From: a virus
Virus record (IMG/VR): IMGVR_UViG_3300032245_000473
Coordinates: 1 to 64,000 of that record
DNA length: 64,000 nucleotides
Direction: 5' to 3' (one strand)
Position 1 is the first letter of the stretch. Each line of letters begins with the position of its first letter. Both the position numbers and the translations under genes were made by a program. The notes below the pieces were generated by a model that worked only from the letters and a program-made list of their open reading frames with translations, was not told the origin of the DNA and did no database searches. Of this stretch, positions 8,756-16,286 are shown one piece after another.

Positions 8756-8794
8756 GGTGGGGGGTTTCGGCCCCCCACCTCTTCGATCTTCTCA
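8756..8794 (+). terminator. Terminator after the major capsid gene
   Basis: GGTGGGGGG (8756-8764) pairs perfectly with CCCCCCACC (8771-8779) around a 6 nt loop, and the next bases are T-rich (TCTTCGATCTTCTC). It may cut transcription down after the capsid gene. Confidence 0.6.
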
Positions 8795-8808
8795 AGGAGA
8801 ACCCCCGT

Positions 8809-9012
8809 ATGAGCATTGTTGCAGTCCATGGCCCCACCACTTGGGGTGACCCCACTGACCAAGCCAATGACCCTATTGGCATGGCTACCGCTGGCGCTTC
8901 GGTCGGTACGGCATATGATGCCACCACGACTAGCACCGGCACTGCGGCTCTTGCCGTGATAGCGTCGGCCTCGTCTGAGGCGCTCCAGCCCACCCGAGTT
9001 ACGGGCTACTGA
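8809..9012 (+). CDS. Small unknown protein after capsid
   Basis: A 67-residue Ala/Thr/Ser-rich protein with no charged clusters, no membrane span and no named domain. It has a good ribosome binding site (AAGGAGAACCCCCGT before ATG) right after the capsid terminator. Its composition (low complexity, small residues) is like short virion surface or decoration proteins, but nothing proves this. Confidence 0.6.
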   Translation: MSIVAVHGPTTWGDPTDQANDPIGMATAGASVGTAYDATTTSTGTAALAVIASASSEALQPTRVTGY

Positions 9013-9018
9013 CGCACC

Positions 9019-9039
9019 CGTCACCGTGCTACGGTGACG
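9019..9039 (+). promoter_or_regulatory. Perfect 9-bp inverted repeat over a -10-like element
   Basis: CGTCACCGT (9019-9027), a 3 nt spacer and ACGGTGACG (9031-9039) form a perfect palindrome. A TACGGT hexamer (9030-9035) sits inside it, about 32 nt before the next start codon. It could be an operator over a promoter or a short hairpin. Confidence 0.4.
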
Positions 9040-9067
9040 CACCGATACACACGAAGGAGAACACATC

Positions 9068-9337
9068 GTGGCAAAGAGCCAGACCCCAGAAGACAACGAA
9101 GTCACCACCATGGCCGACCTCATGGGCAATTCCCGTGAGATCGTCGTGGACAGCATCACCGAGGTTCCCGATAGCGGACCCCGTTCGGATATGCAGATCA
9201 TCCGCATGAACACCACGCTGGATGACTTCACGTACGGCAACCCCCACGTGCATTACAAGTTGGAGGCGGGAAAGCGGTACCGCATGCCTCGCCACATCGC
9301 CAGTTACTTGGACGGTCTCGGCTACGTTTGGCACTGA
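9068..9337 (+). CDS. Small unknown head-region protein
   Basis: An 89-residue acidic-to-neutral protein starting with GTG behind GAAGGAGA. The C-terminal half has the pattern IIRMNTTLDDFTYG followed by YKLEAGKRYRMPRHIASYLDGLGYV. I have seen similar proteins just after capsid genes in other phages, where they are unnamed. A capsid-associated role fits its place; no enzymatic motif is present. Confidence 0.65.
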   Translation: MAKSQTPEDNEVTTMADLMGNSREIVVDSITEVPDSGPRSDMQIIRMNTTLDDFTYGNPHVHYKLEAGKRYRMPRHIASYLDGLGYVWH

Positions 9338-9378
9338 GGCTCTAACCGGCCTATCAAACGCAGGAGAGTGAGAAGTCG

Positions 9379-10935
9379 ATGACGACAACGCATGGTGGGT
9401 TCCTCATCCCAAATGCTGACGGCGTGTTCAGCACGAAGATGTCGGAACCCGACCAGATCGACTTCAACATCCTCGGCAACTCCCGTTGGGGCGTGGTCTA
9501 CGGCTGTGAGGTAACCGTATCGGGAACGGTTGCCTCCACAGCCGTGGGTTCTAACGGTGTTGCCCTCGTCAACGGCACTGTTGTCGCCATGACCGGCGGG
9601 CAGAGCGTGACGTTGGGGGCGGGCGGATCGCAGCCGCGATTCGACCTCATCGGTGTGAATATCGGTGGGACGCTTGTGTCGGTCCCCGGTAATCCCGCTG
9701 CCGATCCCCTGTTTCCTGATGTTCCTGCGAACATCACCGTTCTAGCGGCGGTGTATGTACCCATCGGAAGCAGCCAGTTTGAGTCGACGTATACCGACAA
9801 GCGGAACATGCTTCAGCCGGTATTCGTCGCCACGGTGAACGGCGACGGGCCAGTCCTTCTCAACCGTTATGCCGGTAACGACGTGTTCCGCATCGACGGT
9901 AACGGCCGTTTGGAGTGGAATAACTCCGACACGTATCTGTACCGCTCAGGAGTGGGGACCTTGCGCCTCCACTCTTCTTTCGTCATCGACAGCGGACTCA
10001 ACGTCGGTTCCGACGCTGTAGTCGCAGGTGACGCCCTCATCAGTGGGGACATGCGCTCGTATAACCTCCGCAAAGAGGCTTCTTTCCCCTCAGCCCCCAA
10101 GGGAACAATTCTTCAGTACACGGGTGGCGGGGCAAACGAGGGCAGGGTCTACATCCAGACATCGTCCACTGTGACGATGAACTGGGAGGAAATCAGTACC
10201 GCTTCCAACACCAACCAGCCCGGTGACATCAAGCAGTCCATGCGCTCCGCAGCGCAGATGCCGGGATGGATTCCTCTTGCTGGTCAGCGGGTTACTGAGG
10301 ATCAATACCCGCTGCTGTTCCTTGTGGAAGGTCTTCAGCCCTACATCACTAACGCCAGCCCCCGGTACATGGACCTTCCTGACGCCACTCAGCGCACGCT
10401 GATTGGTTCTGTCACTCCCGGCGTGGTTGGCGGGTCGAATACCGTAACTCTCTCCATCAGCAATCTCCCGTCACACTCTCACAGCGTGTCAGTAAACGAT
10501 GCTGGCGAGCATGACCACACCGCTACTTCCAGCCCATCTGGAGGGCATTCGCACGGGACGGTGGACGGCGGGACACATGACCACAAGGTCATCGACAATG
10601 GGCATAAGCACGGCCCCGCAGTTATTGGTCAGGGATACATCATGGTCGATGTGCTTGGTGACTCTAACTTGGACAGCGTCCAAGCAGATATGTCGCATTC
10701 ATGGAGAACTAAGCCGTGGGAGTACACGGCCCCCGCAAAGACCGGTATCCAAATCGACAGTTCGTCGGGGTCCCACGACCATGTCACGACAAACGAACCA
10801 AACCACACTCATACCTTGACAGTGGACGCCACCCCGGCTCATAGCCACACGGTCAACGAATCGACCGTCGGTAACGGCGCACCCGTCAACATCGTTCCGA
10901 AGTACCTGACCGTCTACACCTACATCAAGGTGTGA
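9379..10935 (+). CDS. Tail/collar fibre with His-rich metal-binding tip
   Basis: A 518-residue fibre. Residues about 1-280 are beta-rich, including an intramolecular repeat-like shaft. Residues about 280-350 resemble a phage collar domain (PGDIKQSMRS, PGWIPLAGQRVTEDQYPLLF). The C-terminal 160 residues are packed with His-x-His pairs: HSHS, HDHT, HSHG, HDHK, HKHG, HDHV, HTHT, HSHT. In T4 gp12 and similar short fibres such pairs bind iron along the receptor-binding needle, so this protein probably contacts the host surface. It is unusual to find it inside the head/neck gene block rather than after the baseplate genes. Confidence 0.8.
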   Translation: MTTTHGGFLIPNADGVFSTKMSEPDQIDFNILGNSRWGVVYGCEVTVSGTVASTAVGSNGVALVNGTVVAMTGGQSVTLGAGGSQPRFDLIGVNIGGTLVSVPGNPAADPLFPDVPANITVLAAVYVPIGSSQFESTYTDKRNMLQPVFVATVNGDGPVLLNRYAGNDVFRIDGNGRLEWNNSDTYLYRSGVGTLRLHSSFVIDSGLNVGSDAVVAGDALISGDMRSYNLRKEASFPSAPKGTILQYTGGGANEGRVYIQTSSTVTMNWEEISTASNTNQPGDIKQSMRSAAQMPGWIPLAGQRVTEDQYPLLFLVEGLQPYITNASPRYMDLPDATQRTLIGSVTPGVVGGSNTVTLSISNLPSHSHSVSVNDAGEHDHTATSSPSGGHSHGTVDGGTHDHKVIDNGHKHGPAVIGQGYIMVDVLGDSNLDSVQADMSHSWRTKPWEYTAPAKTGIQIDSSSGSHDHVTTNEPNHTHTLTVDATPAHSHTVNESTVGNGAPVNIVPKYLTVYTYIKV

Positions 10936-10937
10936 CG

Positions 10938-11531
10938 ATGGACACCACCTCCGCAACCGCAAGTGCGGTAGCGATTGGTGCCGCAGTTGTAGCCAAGGAC
11001 GGCTACAAGGTCACTGGTCGAACCGGCTGGGGTGGGTACACTCGCATTCAGAGTTCCACAGTCCAGTGGACAGAGGTAGGTGACACCTTGCCCGGCCAAC
11101 CGGTCTACGATACGCCAGTGCCCTTCTACGTGTCCCCCTCTTCCCTTACCGCAATTACGATTGTGGGCGGAAGAACTTTCGACGTGATCATGACGATCAC
11201 TTCCGTGCCTTCGCTGGTGGGCGGAGAAATCGTTGCTCAGGTGCGCGCCGATAACCAGTACGGAATGCTCTTGGCGACCATGCATGCTGAAATCATGGAT
11301 GCCACACATGTTCGGTTCTGGCTGTCCCCTTACGAGACGCAGGTTGCCACGTCGTATGGAACCACCAGAGGCGTCTGGGATGCGGAGATTCGTCAGAACG
11401 GCACCGAGGTCACCATCATTCCTCAAAGCCGAGTAACCCTTCAGCAGGGCGTGACCCAACTGAATGGCAGTTACCCCATCCCGACCGATGGAACCGGTTA
11501 TGCCTATAACGCTGTGGTGGTGACTTCATGA
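10938..11531 (+). CDS. Unknown virion protein
   Basis: A 197-residue protein with mostly beta-prone sequence and no named domain. ATG 10938 is preferred over the overlapping GTG 10932 because AAGGTG is then correctly spaced. Its stop overlaps the next ATG (ATGA). It follows the collar fibre and precedes head-completion candidates, so a structural role is likely but unproven. Confidence 0.6.
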   Translation: MDTTSATASAVAIGAAVVAKDGYKVTGRTGWGGYTRIQSSTVQWTEVGDTLPGQPVYDTPVPFYVSPSSLTAITIVGGRTFDVIMTITSVPSLVGGEIVAQVRADNQYGMLLATMHAEIMDATHVRFWLSPYETQVATSYGTTRGVWDAEIRQNGTEVTIIPQSRVTLQQGVTQLNGSYPIPTDGTGYAYNAVVVTS

Positions 11532-11932
11532 AGTACATCGCCCTACGCAGTCTTCTTGCGACCGGACTGTTGGACTGGGCTACGGCACGTGTCTTTGCCG
11601 TTGCTGTGGGTAACCACACTTTCAACGAGACAGATACAAACCTGTTCGACATGCAACTGGGCGGCGTTACTGTGCTTTCCGTCGCCCCTCTGATGGGCAA
11701 GGAAGTAACCACTGACGGTTGGGCTTCTTCTCAGCCGGTCTTGCTACCAGTGGTGCAATCTGGCGGACCCTATGACTTGATCCTTTTCTTGGATACCAAC
11801 GGCGACCGAAGTGGATACGCCCCCCTTGTCTGCTTCGATAACGCCATCACTACTGCTACCAACGGGGATGTGATCGTTCGTCCTGAAGGATTCATGGCGA
11901 CAAACAACACCGGAAAATGGTTTCAGTTCTAA
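11528..11932 (+). CDS. Unknown protein
   Basis: A 134-residue protein coupled to both neighbours (ATGA at its start, TAATG at its end). The first 28 residues are moderately hydrophobic (LLATGLLDWATARVFAVAVG) but hold charges, so I do not call a membrane segment. The remainder is beta-prone. No family recognised; context suggests a structural part. Confidence 0.6.
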   Translation: MKYIALRSLLATGLLDWATARVFAVAVGNHTFNETDTNLFDMQLGGVTVLSVAPLMGKEVTTDGWASSQPVLLPVVQSGGPYDLILFLDTNGDRSGYAPLVCFDNAITTATNGDVIVRPEGFMATNNTGKWFQF

Positions 11933-12798
11933 TGTCTGCTACCGCTCCCACTCTGGAAGGAATTGTCCTGTCGGCACGAAACCTGCTGCGCGACTTTCCT
12001 CTGTTCTTTGAAGTAGACCTTGGACCTCTAAGGGTTAGCACTATCCGTCTTCCCCACCCGAACGTGGAAGGCGACACTCTTCAGGTTTATACCGCAGCCC
12101 AACCGGGTCCGAACGCTGTTGATGCAGAACACCTTGTCATGCTTCCGGTTACAGCGTGGACAGTTGACGAGAGAAACGGGCTGTTGAAGTTCTCTTCGAC
12201 GGAATACCAAGGTCAGCGTGTGTTCGTAGCCGGGTATCACTACGAGTGGTTCTTGAACGCTGACCTTGCGTTCTACGCTTCGGCCACTGTCGGAGAGCAT
12301 TTCTTTCAGCGCCACGACCAGAACTTGTCCTCAATCAGTACGGTTGAACTGGATGTGATCGCTATGGGCACCGTGGTCCGTGCCCTTTGGTCATTGGTAA
12401 CTGAGTTCAGTACTGATATTGATGTGAACAGCCCTGAGGGCATGTTCATCCCAGCCCGTCAGCGGTTCCAGCAGGTATGGCAAATGTTGGAGTACTGGGA
12501 GAAGCAATACGACGAGAGGGCAAAGAGCCTCAATGTTGGGCTTCAGAACATCGACATCTTCAACCTGCGACGGGTTGCGAAGATGACTGGAAGGTTCGTC
12601 CCGATGTACAAGGACCGGGAATACGACGACCATAACCCCCCGACTCGCGTGTACCAGAACATCCCTGACCTGTCTACGCACGACCCCGGCCCCGGTGTCG
12701 GTGGAACCCCAGTAGCAACAGTGGAAGAGATCGGCCGTGAGTCCGCTGACCTTGGGTTTGGTGGCTGGCAGTCCGGTGGAACCAACGGGGGCATCTAA
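11932..12798 (+). CDS. Head-tail joining region protein, unknown
   Basis: A 288-residue soluble protein. The middle is alpha-helical and aromatic (residues about 150-220, with RQRFQQVWQMLEYWEKQYDE), the C-terminal end Gly/Pro-rich. Start ATG 11932 sits in a TAATG overlap; the 5 codons further upstream lie inside the previous gene. Its size and place before two other neck-region genes fit a connector or adaptor, but I see no diagnostic motif. Confidence 0.6.
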   Translation: MSATAPTLEGIVLSARNLLRDFPLFFEVDLGPLRVSTIRLPHPNVEGDTLQVYTAAQPGPNAVDAEHLVMLPVTAWTVDERNGLLKFSSTEYQGQRVFVAGYHYEWFLNADLAFYASATVGEHFFQRHDQNLSSISTVELDVIAMGTVVRALWSLVTEFSTDIDVNSPEGMFIPARQRFQQVWQMLEYWEKQYDERAKSLNVGLQNIDIFNLRRVAKMTGRFVPMYKDREYDDHNPPTRVYQNIPDLSTHDPGPGVGGTPVATVEEIGRESADLGFGGWQSGGTNGGI

Positions 12799-13157
12799 TG
12801 TCCCGGTTGGCGCTGTTCCACGGAACAGCAAACTGGTTCCTTCCCGGCGCAAAGGTTGATCCTTCTTGGCACGGTCTTCTTGGCGTTACACCGAAGAGGG
12901 TGCTTGGGCGCAATATACAACCTGCTGCTTGGGGGTCCACATCCTTGGAGGGTGCGGCAAGGTACTCCGCAGCCAAGGGTGAGCGATCTGCACAGCCTCC
13001 TCTCTTCTCCCCGGTGTACGAGGTAGAGCCAACTAGCCCTAAAGAAGATTTGAAGCGAATCAACTGGGATACCGGAGAGTCTTACGTGGGCGACCCTCAC
13101 GGGATGACTGTGAAGCGGCTGGCTGGTTACGCCGATTACAACGGGGAGGTGATGTGA
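12798..13157 (+). CDS. Arr-like ADP-ribosyltransferase-like protein
   Basis: A 119-residue protein with the layout of small Arr-type (rifampin) ADP-ribosyltransferases: LFHGTANWFLPGAKV (residues 6-20) gives the His-Gly-Thr of the NAD site, WGSTSLEGAARYSA (45-58) matches the second strand and helix, and VYEVEPTSPKEDL (73-85) is the Arr-like VYEVEPTG segment, followed by GMTVKRLAG near 102-110. Known Arr enzymes attach ADP-ribose to a small molecule; phage relatives could act on a host protein or RNA. It is coupled to its neighbours by TAATG and the next ATG, in the middle of the head-neck operon, so it may be made late and packaged. Activity is inferred. Confidence 0.6.
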   Translation: MSRLALFHGTANWFLPGAKVDPSWHGLLGVTPKRVLGRNIQPAAWGSTSLEGAARYSAAKGERSAQPPLFSPVYEVEPTSPKEDLKRINWDTGESYVGDPHGMTVKRLAGYADYNGEVM

Positions 13158-13777
13158 TGGCTATCGACCCTCGTCGTGAGGCCGGGCACGTCGCCCGAGA
13201 ATTCACTCGGTACCAGAACACAGTTGGCGAAGCCGTGCTGTGGTACGTGTTTGACACGGTCAACAGCCAGTATGACTCGGTGTACGACGAGGGATACCGT
13301 CGTTACGAACTGCCTCTAAGAGTTCCAGTACTTTGGACTGACCAGCAGGAAGCCGCCGAGGATTACTCACCGGAAGGCCGTCGACCCTCCCAGCGACTAC
13401 GTTTCGCTGTCGGAGCGAGGCAGTTGTTTGAGCAAGGAATCTCGGTTACCGAGGCCCATGGGAACAGGATTTCTGATACTCAGGTATCACCTGTGTGGAA
13501 GGACGACCGACTCAACGACCTCATCTTCTACGACGGCAGGTTCTACGAGATCAGCAACTTCCAGATTCGTGGCCGTCTACAAGGTGAAGATGTGGTCATC
13601 GGTGTGTCTTGTATCGAGACGAAACCTGCGGATGAGTTGAACTTGGATAACGTCCCCGACGCTTGGTTCCCGGTTCCCCCGTTGAACCCGACTACCCCAA
13701 CCACTCCTGAAGTGGTTCTCGGTCCTACTGCCCCCACCAATCCTCAGGTGGGAGACATCTGGCTGGATACGCAGTGA
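13157..13777 (+). CDS. Head-tail connector candidate
   Basis: A 206-residue protein. Residues about 1-165 are a compact mixed fold with DYSPEGRRPSQRLRFAVGARQL near 68-89, and the tail after 170 is a Pro/Thr linker ending VGDIWLDTQ. I place it as a neck or head-completion protein from its position and size; the sequence alone does not prove it. ATG 13157 is chosen over GTG 13154 because GGGGAGG lies correctly upstream. Confidence 0.5.
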   Translation: MAIDPRREAGHVAREFTRYQNTVGEAVLWYVFDTVNSQYDSVYDEGYRRYELPLRVPVLWTDQQEAAEDYSPEGRRPSQRLRFAVGARQLFEQGISVTEAHGNRISDTQVSPVWKDDRLNDLIFYDGRFYEISNFQIRGRLQGEDVVIGVSCIETKPADELNLDNVPDAWFPVPPLNPTTPTTPEVVLGPTAPTNPQVGDIWLDTQ

Positions 13778-14019
13778 AACATCTCCTCTTCGTAGGACAA
13801 ACATTTGGGAGGGGAATTGTCACCTCAGTCGGACGACGAAATGGGAAACGTGGTGCCACTCTTCGCTGCACGTGCGGCAAGGAGTACTGGACTCAAGCGT
13901 CCAACCTATTCCGAGAGCCGGGTACTGTCTCTTGCGGATGCTATAAAGCGGAGAGAGCAAGAAACTCCCGTATCCACCACAGCACCGATGCATGGTGTAA
14001 CATTGTCGTTGGATACTGA
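13774..14019 (+). CDS. Small zinc-binding protein (HNH-associated type)
   Basis: An 81-residue protein with GQTFGRGIVTSVG followed by LRCTCGKEYWTQASNL and TVSCGCYKAE. This pattern of CxC and CGC with a leading GxxFG strand is a zinc-binding module often found in phages alone or next to HNH/AP2 homing endonucleases. Here no nuclease domain is attached. Starts with a GTG that overlaps the previous stop (GTGA). Confidence 0.6.
   Translation: MKHLLFVGQTFGRGIVTSVGRRNGKRGATLRCTCGKEYWTQASNLFREPGTVSCGCYKAERARNSRIHHSTDAWCNIVVGY
13995..14003 (+). promoter_or_regulatory. Candidate -10 region (GTGTAACAT)
   Basis: The 9-mer GTGTAACAT is identical to the one at 1884-1892 and sits 28 nt before the ATG at 14031, behind which a ribosome binding site (GAGGAAATC) is found. 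No -35 is clear. Confidence 0.3.
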
Positions 14020-14030
14020 TTGAGGAAATC

Positions 14031-14381
14031 ATGAGTAACGCATCGGGACATAGCGCAGCCTTCAACGCCGGGATCGTGGTCCGCATGGACACCAACTGGC
14101 AATGCAATTCCTGTGGGATGCAGCACGTCGAACCGGCAAGGGCCGAAGTCATCACTCCCATGCATGCATGTGGCGGGATGGCGGGGGCTTGGGTGCCGTT
14201 CGTACCCGCAAATTCGACTGCTCGCTTGCGAGTGGAAGAACGGCAGGATTACATCGGCAAAGACACTCCATTCTTGGATGCCAAAGGCCGTCCGATCATG
14301 TCGGTTTACACAATGCGGGAGGATGGCGAGGATTGCCATATTCTCGCCCCCGCCGTCAACCTGAACATCCAAGCCTCATAA
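14031..14381 (+). CDS. Zinc-ribbon-like unknown protein
   Basis: A 116-residue protein with a likely metal site: WQCNSCGMQHVEP near 23-35 and MHACGGMAG near 44-52. The C-terminal half is a beta-rich stretch with no known domain. It sits between a second zinc protein and the abundant structural gene at 14394. Function unknown. Confidence 0.6.
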   Translation: MSNASGHSAAFNAGIVVRMDTNWQCNSCGMQHVEPARAEVITPMHACGGMAGAWVPFVPANSTARLRVEERQDYIGKDTPFLDAKGRPIMSVYTMREDGEDCHILAPAVNLNIQAS

Positions 14382-14393
14382 GGAGACAACACC

Positions 14394-14867
14394 ATGGCGT
14401 TCACCGCCTCCGCAATTTTCCGTCAGATGGTCGCCGATACCTTCGCTGGTACGGCGGTCTTCGACCTCAACGCCCCCACCGATGTCTACAAGGTGGCCCT
14501 GTACAACAACACCGGCACCCCTGACAAGGACGCTACCGCTGCTTTGTCGACGTACGCCGCTGCTACCAGCGCATGGGTCACCGGCAACGAGGTCAGTCAG
14601 GCCGTGACGTGGCCGGTCGGTGGCGTTACCGCTGCCTCGCTGACGATCACGACCCCGTCCTCGGGCGTCATCATGTTCGACGCCGCCGACACTGCCTCGG
14701 GCGCTTCGGCCACCCTGTCGAACGTGTACGGCAGCCTCATCTACAACGACACCAAGAGCCCCAAGCAGGGCGTCTGCTACAACTACTTCGGTGGTGCCAA
14801 CAGCGTGACCAGCGGCGTCCTCACCGTGGTGTGGAACGCCAACGGCATCTTCCGCATCACCGTCTGA
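14394..14867 (+). CDS. Probably abundant virion protein (fibre/decoration type)
   Basis: A 157-residue beta-rich protein. The pattern VYKVALYNNTGTPD, then EVSQAVTW and GVIMFDAADT resembles a broad family of small phage tail/decoration proteins that start with a 'LYN/LYT' strand. Its codons are as strongly G/C-ending as those of the capsid gene, the site is strong (AAGGAGACAACACC) and a textbook terminator follows, so the protein is probably made in large amounts. Whether it coats the head or forms a fibre cannot be read from the sequence. Confidence 0.7.
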   Translation: MAFTASAIFRQMVADTFAGTAVFDLNAPTDVYKVALYNNTGTPDKDATAALSTYAAATSAWVTGNEVSQAVTWPVGGVTAASLTITTPSSGVIMFDAADTASGASATLSNVYGSLIYNDTKSPKQGVCYNYFGGANSVTSGVLTVVWNANGIFRITV

Positions 14868-14885
14868 CCTGCCCCCACAGGAGAG

Positions 14886-14923
14886 AAGCCCGAGGGGTTC
14901 CTATCCCCCTCGGGCTTTCTCAT
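14886..14923 (+). terminator. Rho-independent terminator
   Basis: AAGCCCGAGGGG (14886-14897) pairs with CCCCTCGGGCTT (14906-14917), 12 bp with an 8 nt loop, and runs into a T-rich end (TCTCAT). It closes the transcript of the abundant protein at 14394-14867. Confidence 0.8.
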
Positions 14924-14951
14924 ACCCATCGTCATACCTCATCGGAGAATC

Positions 14952-15110
14952 ATGGACATCCCGTACAACTCTGAGCAAGTCATCCAGTTGCTGGCTGACC
15001 AAATCGCTGCCTTGACGCGTGACAACGCCATCCTTCTTTCGGCGTTGCAGGTCGCCCAATCGGTTCAGCAATCGCAGTACGATTCAGGAGAGAATACGCC
15101 TCCCGCATAG
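14952..15110 (+). CDS. 52-residue helical protein
   Basis: A short gene with ATG at 14952 behind CGGAGAATC and a TAG ending at 15110. The product is amphipathic alpha-helix (SEQVIQLLADQIAALTRDN, then LLSALQVAQSVQQSQ), likely a short coiled coil. Similar tiny helical proteins are common in phage tail-fibre blocks. It is the first gene after the terminator. Confidence 0.6.
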   Translation: MDIPYNSEQVIQLLADQIAALTRDNAILLSALQVAQSVQQSQYDSGENTPPA

Positions 15111-15130
15111 TCGGGTTAGAAAGGACACCC

Positions 15131-15514
15131 ATGGCTACTGGACTCGCACCCGCAGGGGCAAACACACCGCTGGACGCAATCCGAACGGACACGCCGTTCA
15201 TTCAACTTCATGTTGGTGACCCCGGTGTAAGTGGTGTCGCTAATAAGGCGACCGAAGTCACCCGTAAGGCGGTGACGTTCGGCGCAGCCACCAACTCTGC
15301 TGGCACGTCCACCATGACGAACACGGCGCAAGTGCAATGGACGAACATCGCCGGTTCGCAGGATGCGACGCACTTCACGATCTGGAACACCGCTACGGAC
15401 GGCACTGGTACCTTCAAGTTCTCTGGCACCATCACCGCCAACCCGTACACGGCCGGTGACACGTTCACCGCTGCTGTGGGTGCCATCGTTCTCACTATCA
15501 CAACGGCAGGCTGA
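15131..15514 (+). CDS. Small tail-fibre-type protein
   Basis: A 127-residue protein with the pattern FIQLHVGDPGVSG, TRKAVTFGAATN, VQWTNI and THFTIWNTATDGTGTF. This is a widespread phage family (often called tail fibre or minor tail) with a short beta fold: 'LH-GDPG', 'R-AVTF', 'W' and 'H--IW' are its fixed points. It leads a chain of small beta-rich genes. A role in the host-contact apparatus fits but is not shown. Confidence 0.65.
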   Translation: MATGLAPAGANTPLDAIRTDTPFIQLHVGDPGVSGVANKATEVTRKAVTFGAATNSAGTSTMTNTAQVQWTNIAGSQDATHFTIWNTATDGTGTFKFSGTITANPYTAGDTFTAAVGAIVLTITTAG

Positions 15515-15519
15515 TCTAG

Positions 15520-15942
15520 ATGGCACTCGGATTCTCCACCACGCTCCGCAACAACCAACTGGATCAGATCACTAGCGCAGCGGGCGCAGCAGCCAAACTC
15601 CAGTTCTACGATGGCGGTTCCACACCGTTGACGCTGGGACAGAGGCCCGCCACCGGCTTGACGCCGCTCACCGGCTACACCAAGTTGGCTGAACTGACTT
15701 GCAACGCCACGTTTGCGCCGTCAGCGACAGGTGGTGTGTTGACATTGAACGCTGTTACTAGCGCAGCAGCGTTGGCGACCGGCACCGCCATCTGGTTCCG
15801 CATCACCACCTCGGGTGGCACGTTCGTGATGGACGGCACCGTGGGTCAAAGTGGCCAAGACCTCAACATGTCCACAACCTCGTTCGTGCAGTCGGCAACG
15901 ATCAGCGTAACCTCGTTCACCATCACGGCAGGCAACCCGTAA
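15520..15942 (+). CDS. Small conserved phage fibre-block protein
   Basis: A 140-residue protein with LRNNQLDQIT, AAKLQFYDGG, LAELTCNATFAPSATGGVLTL and TAIWFRITTSGGTFVMDGTVG. This family (LRN-x-LD at the N-terminus and GTA-WFRI in the middle) is seen in many phages and prophages without an assigned function. It is coupled to the next gene by TAATG. Confidence 0.65.
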   Translation: MALGFSTTLRNNQLDQITSAAGAAAKLQFYDGGSTPLTLGQRPATGLTPLTGYTKLAELTCNATFAPSATGGVLTLNAVTSAAALATGTAIWFRITTSGGTFVMDGTVGQSGQDLNMSTTSFVQSATISVTSFTITAGNP

Positions 15943-16286
15943 TGGCAGTCACCCTTGCTGCGGGCAACACCTACACGGCAACCACAGCCTCACCCGGCAC
16001 CGCCGTTCACACCGTCACCACCGCAGGCACGTTCACGTTCCACATCGACCTGACCACTATGGCAGCAGGTGACGTAGTGGAACTTCGCATCTACTCCAAG
16101 GTGCTAACCGGCTCAACACCGCGTGTCGTGTATTACCAGCAGTACCGCAACGCCCAAGCAACAGACAACGCCGTCCAGATCAGCGTGCCAATCTCCAACG
16201 ATCTTGTAGAAGCAAACGCACTCCAGTTCTACGTCTATCAAAGCGTGAACCGAAGTTTGCCGTGGAAAGTATTGCAGTACGTCTAA
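15942..16286 (+). CDS. Small beta-rich fibre-block protein
   Basis: A 114-residue beta-sandwich-like protein (TYTATT, TFTFHIDLTTMAAGDVVELRIYSKVLTG, RVVYYQQYR). It is coupled on both sides by TAATG. The repeated 'AGDVVELRIYSKV' look is shared by small phage proteins next to fibre genes. Function unknown. Confidence 0.6.
   Translation: MAVTLAAGNTYTATTASPGTAVHTVTTAGTFTFHIDLTTMAAGDVVELRIYSKVLTGSTPRVVYYQQYRNAQATDNAVQISVPISNDLVEANALQFYVYQSVNRSLPWKVLQYV

Noticed and set aside
7390-9240. Long open frame of 616 codons on the minus strand over the capsid gene
   Set aside because: It mirrors the strong G/C third-position bias of the capsid gene, has no ribosome binding site, and reads as low-complexity Arg/Gly/His/Val sequence.
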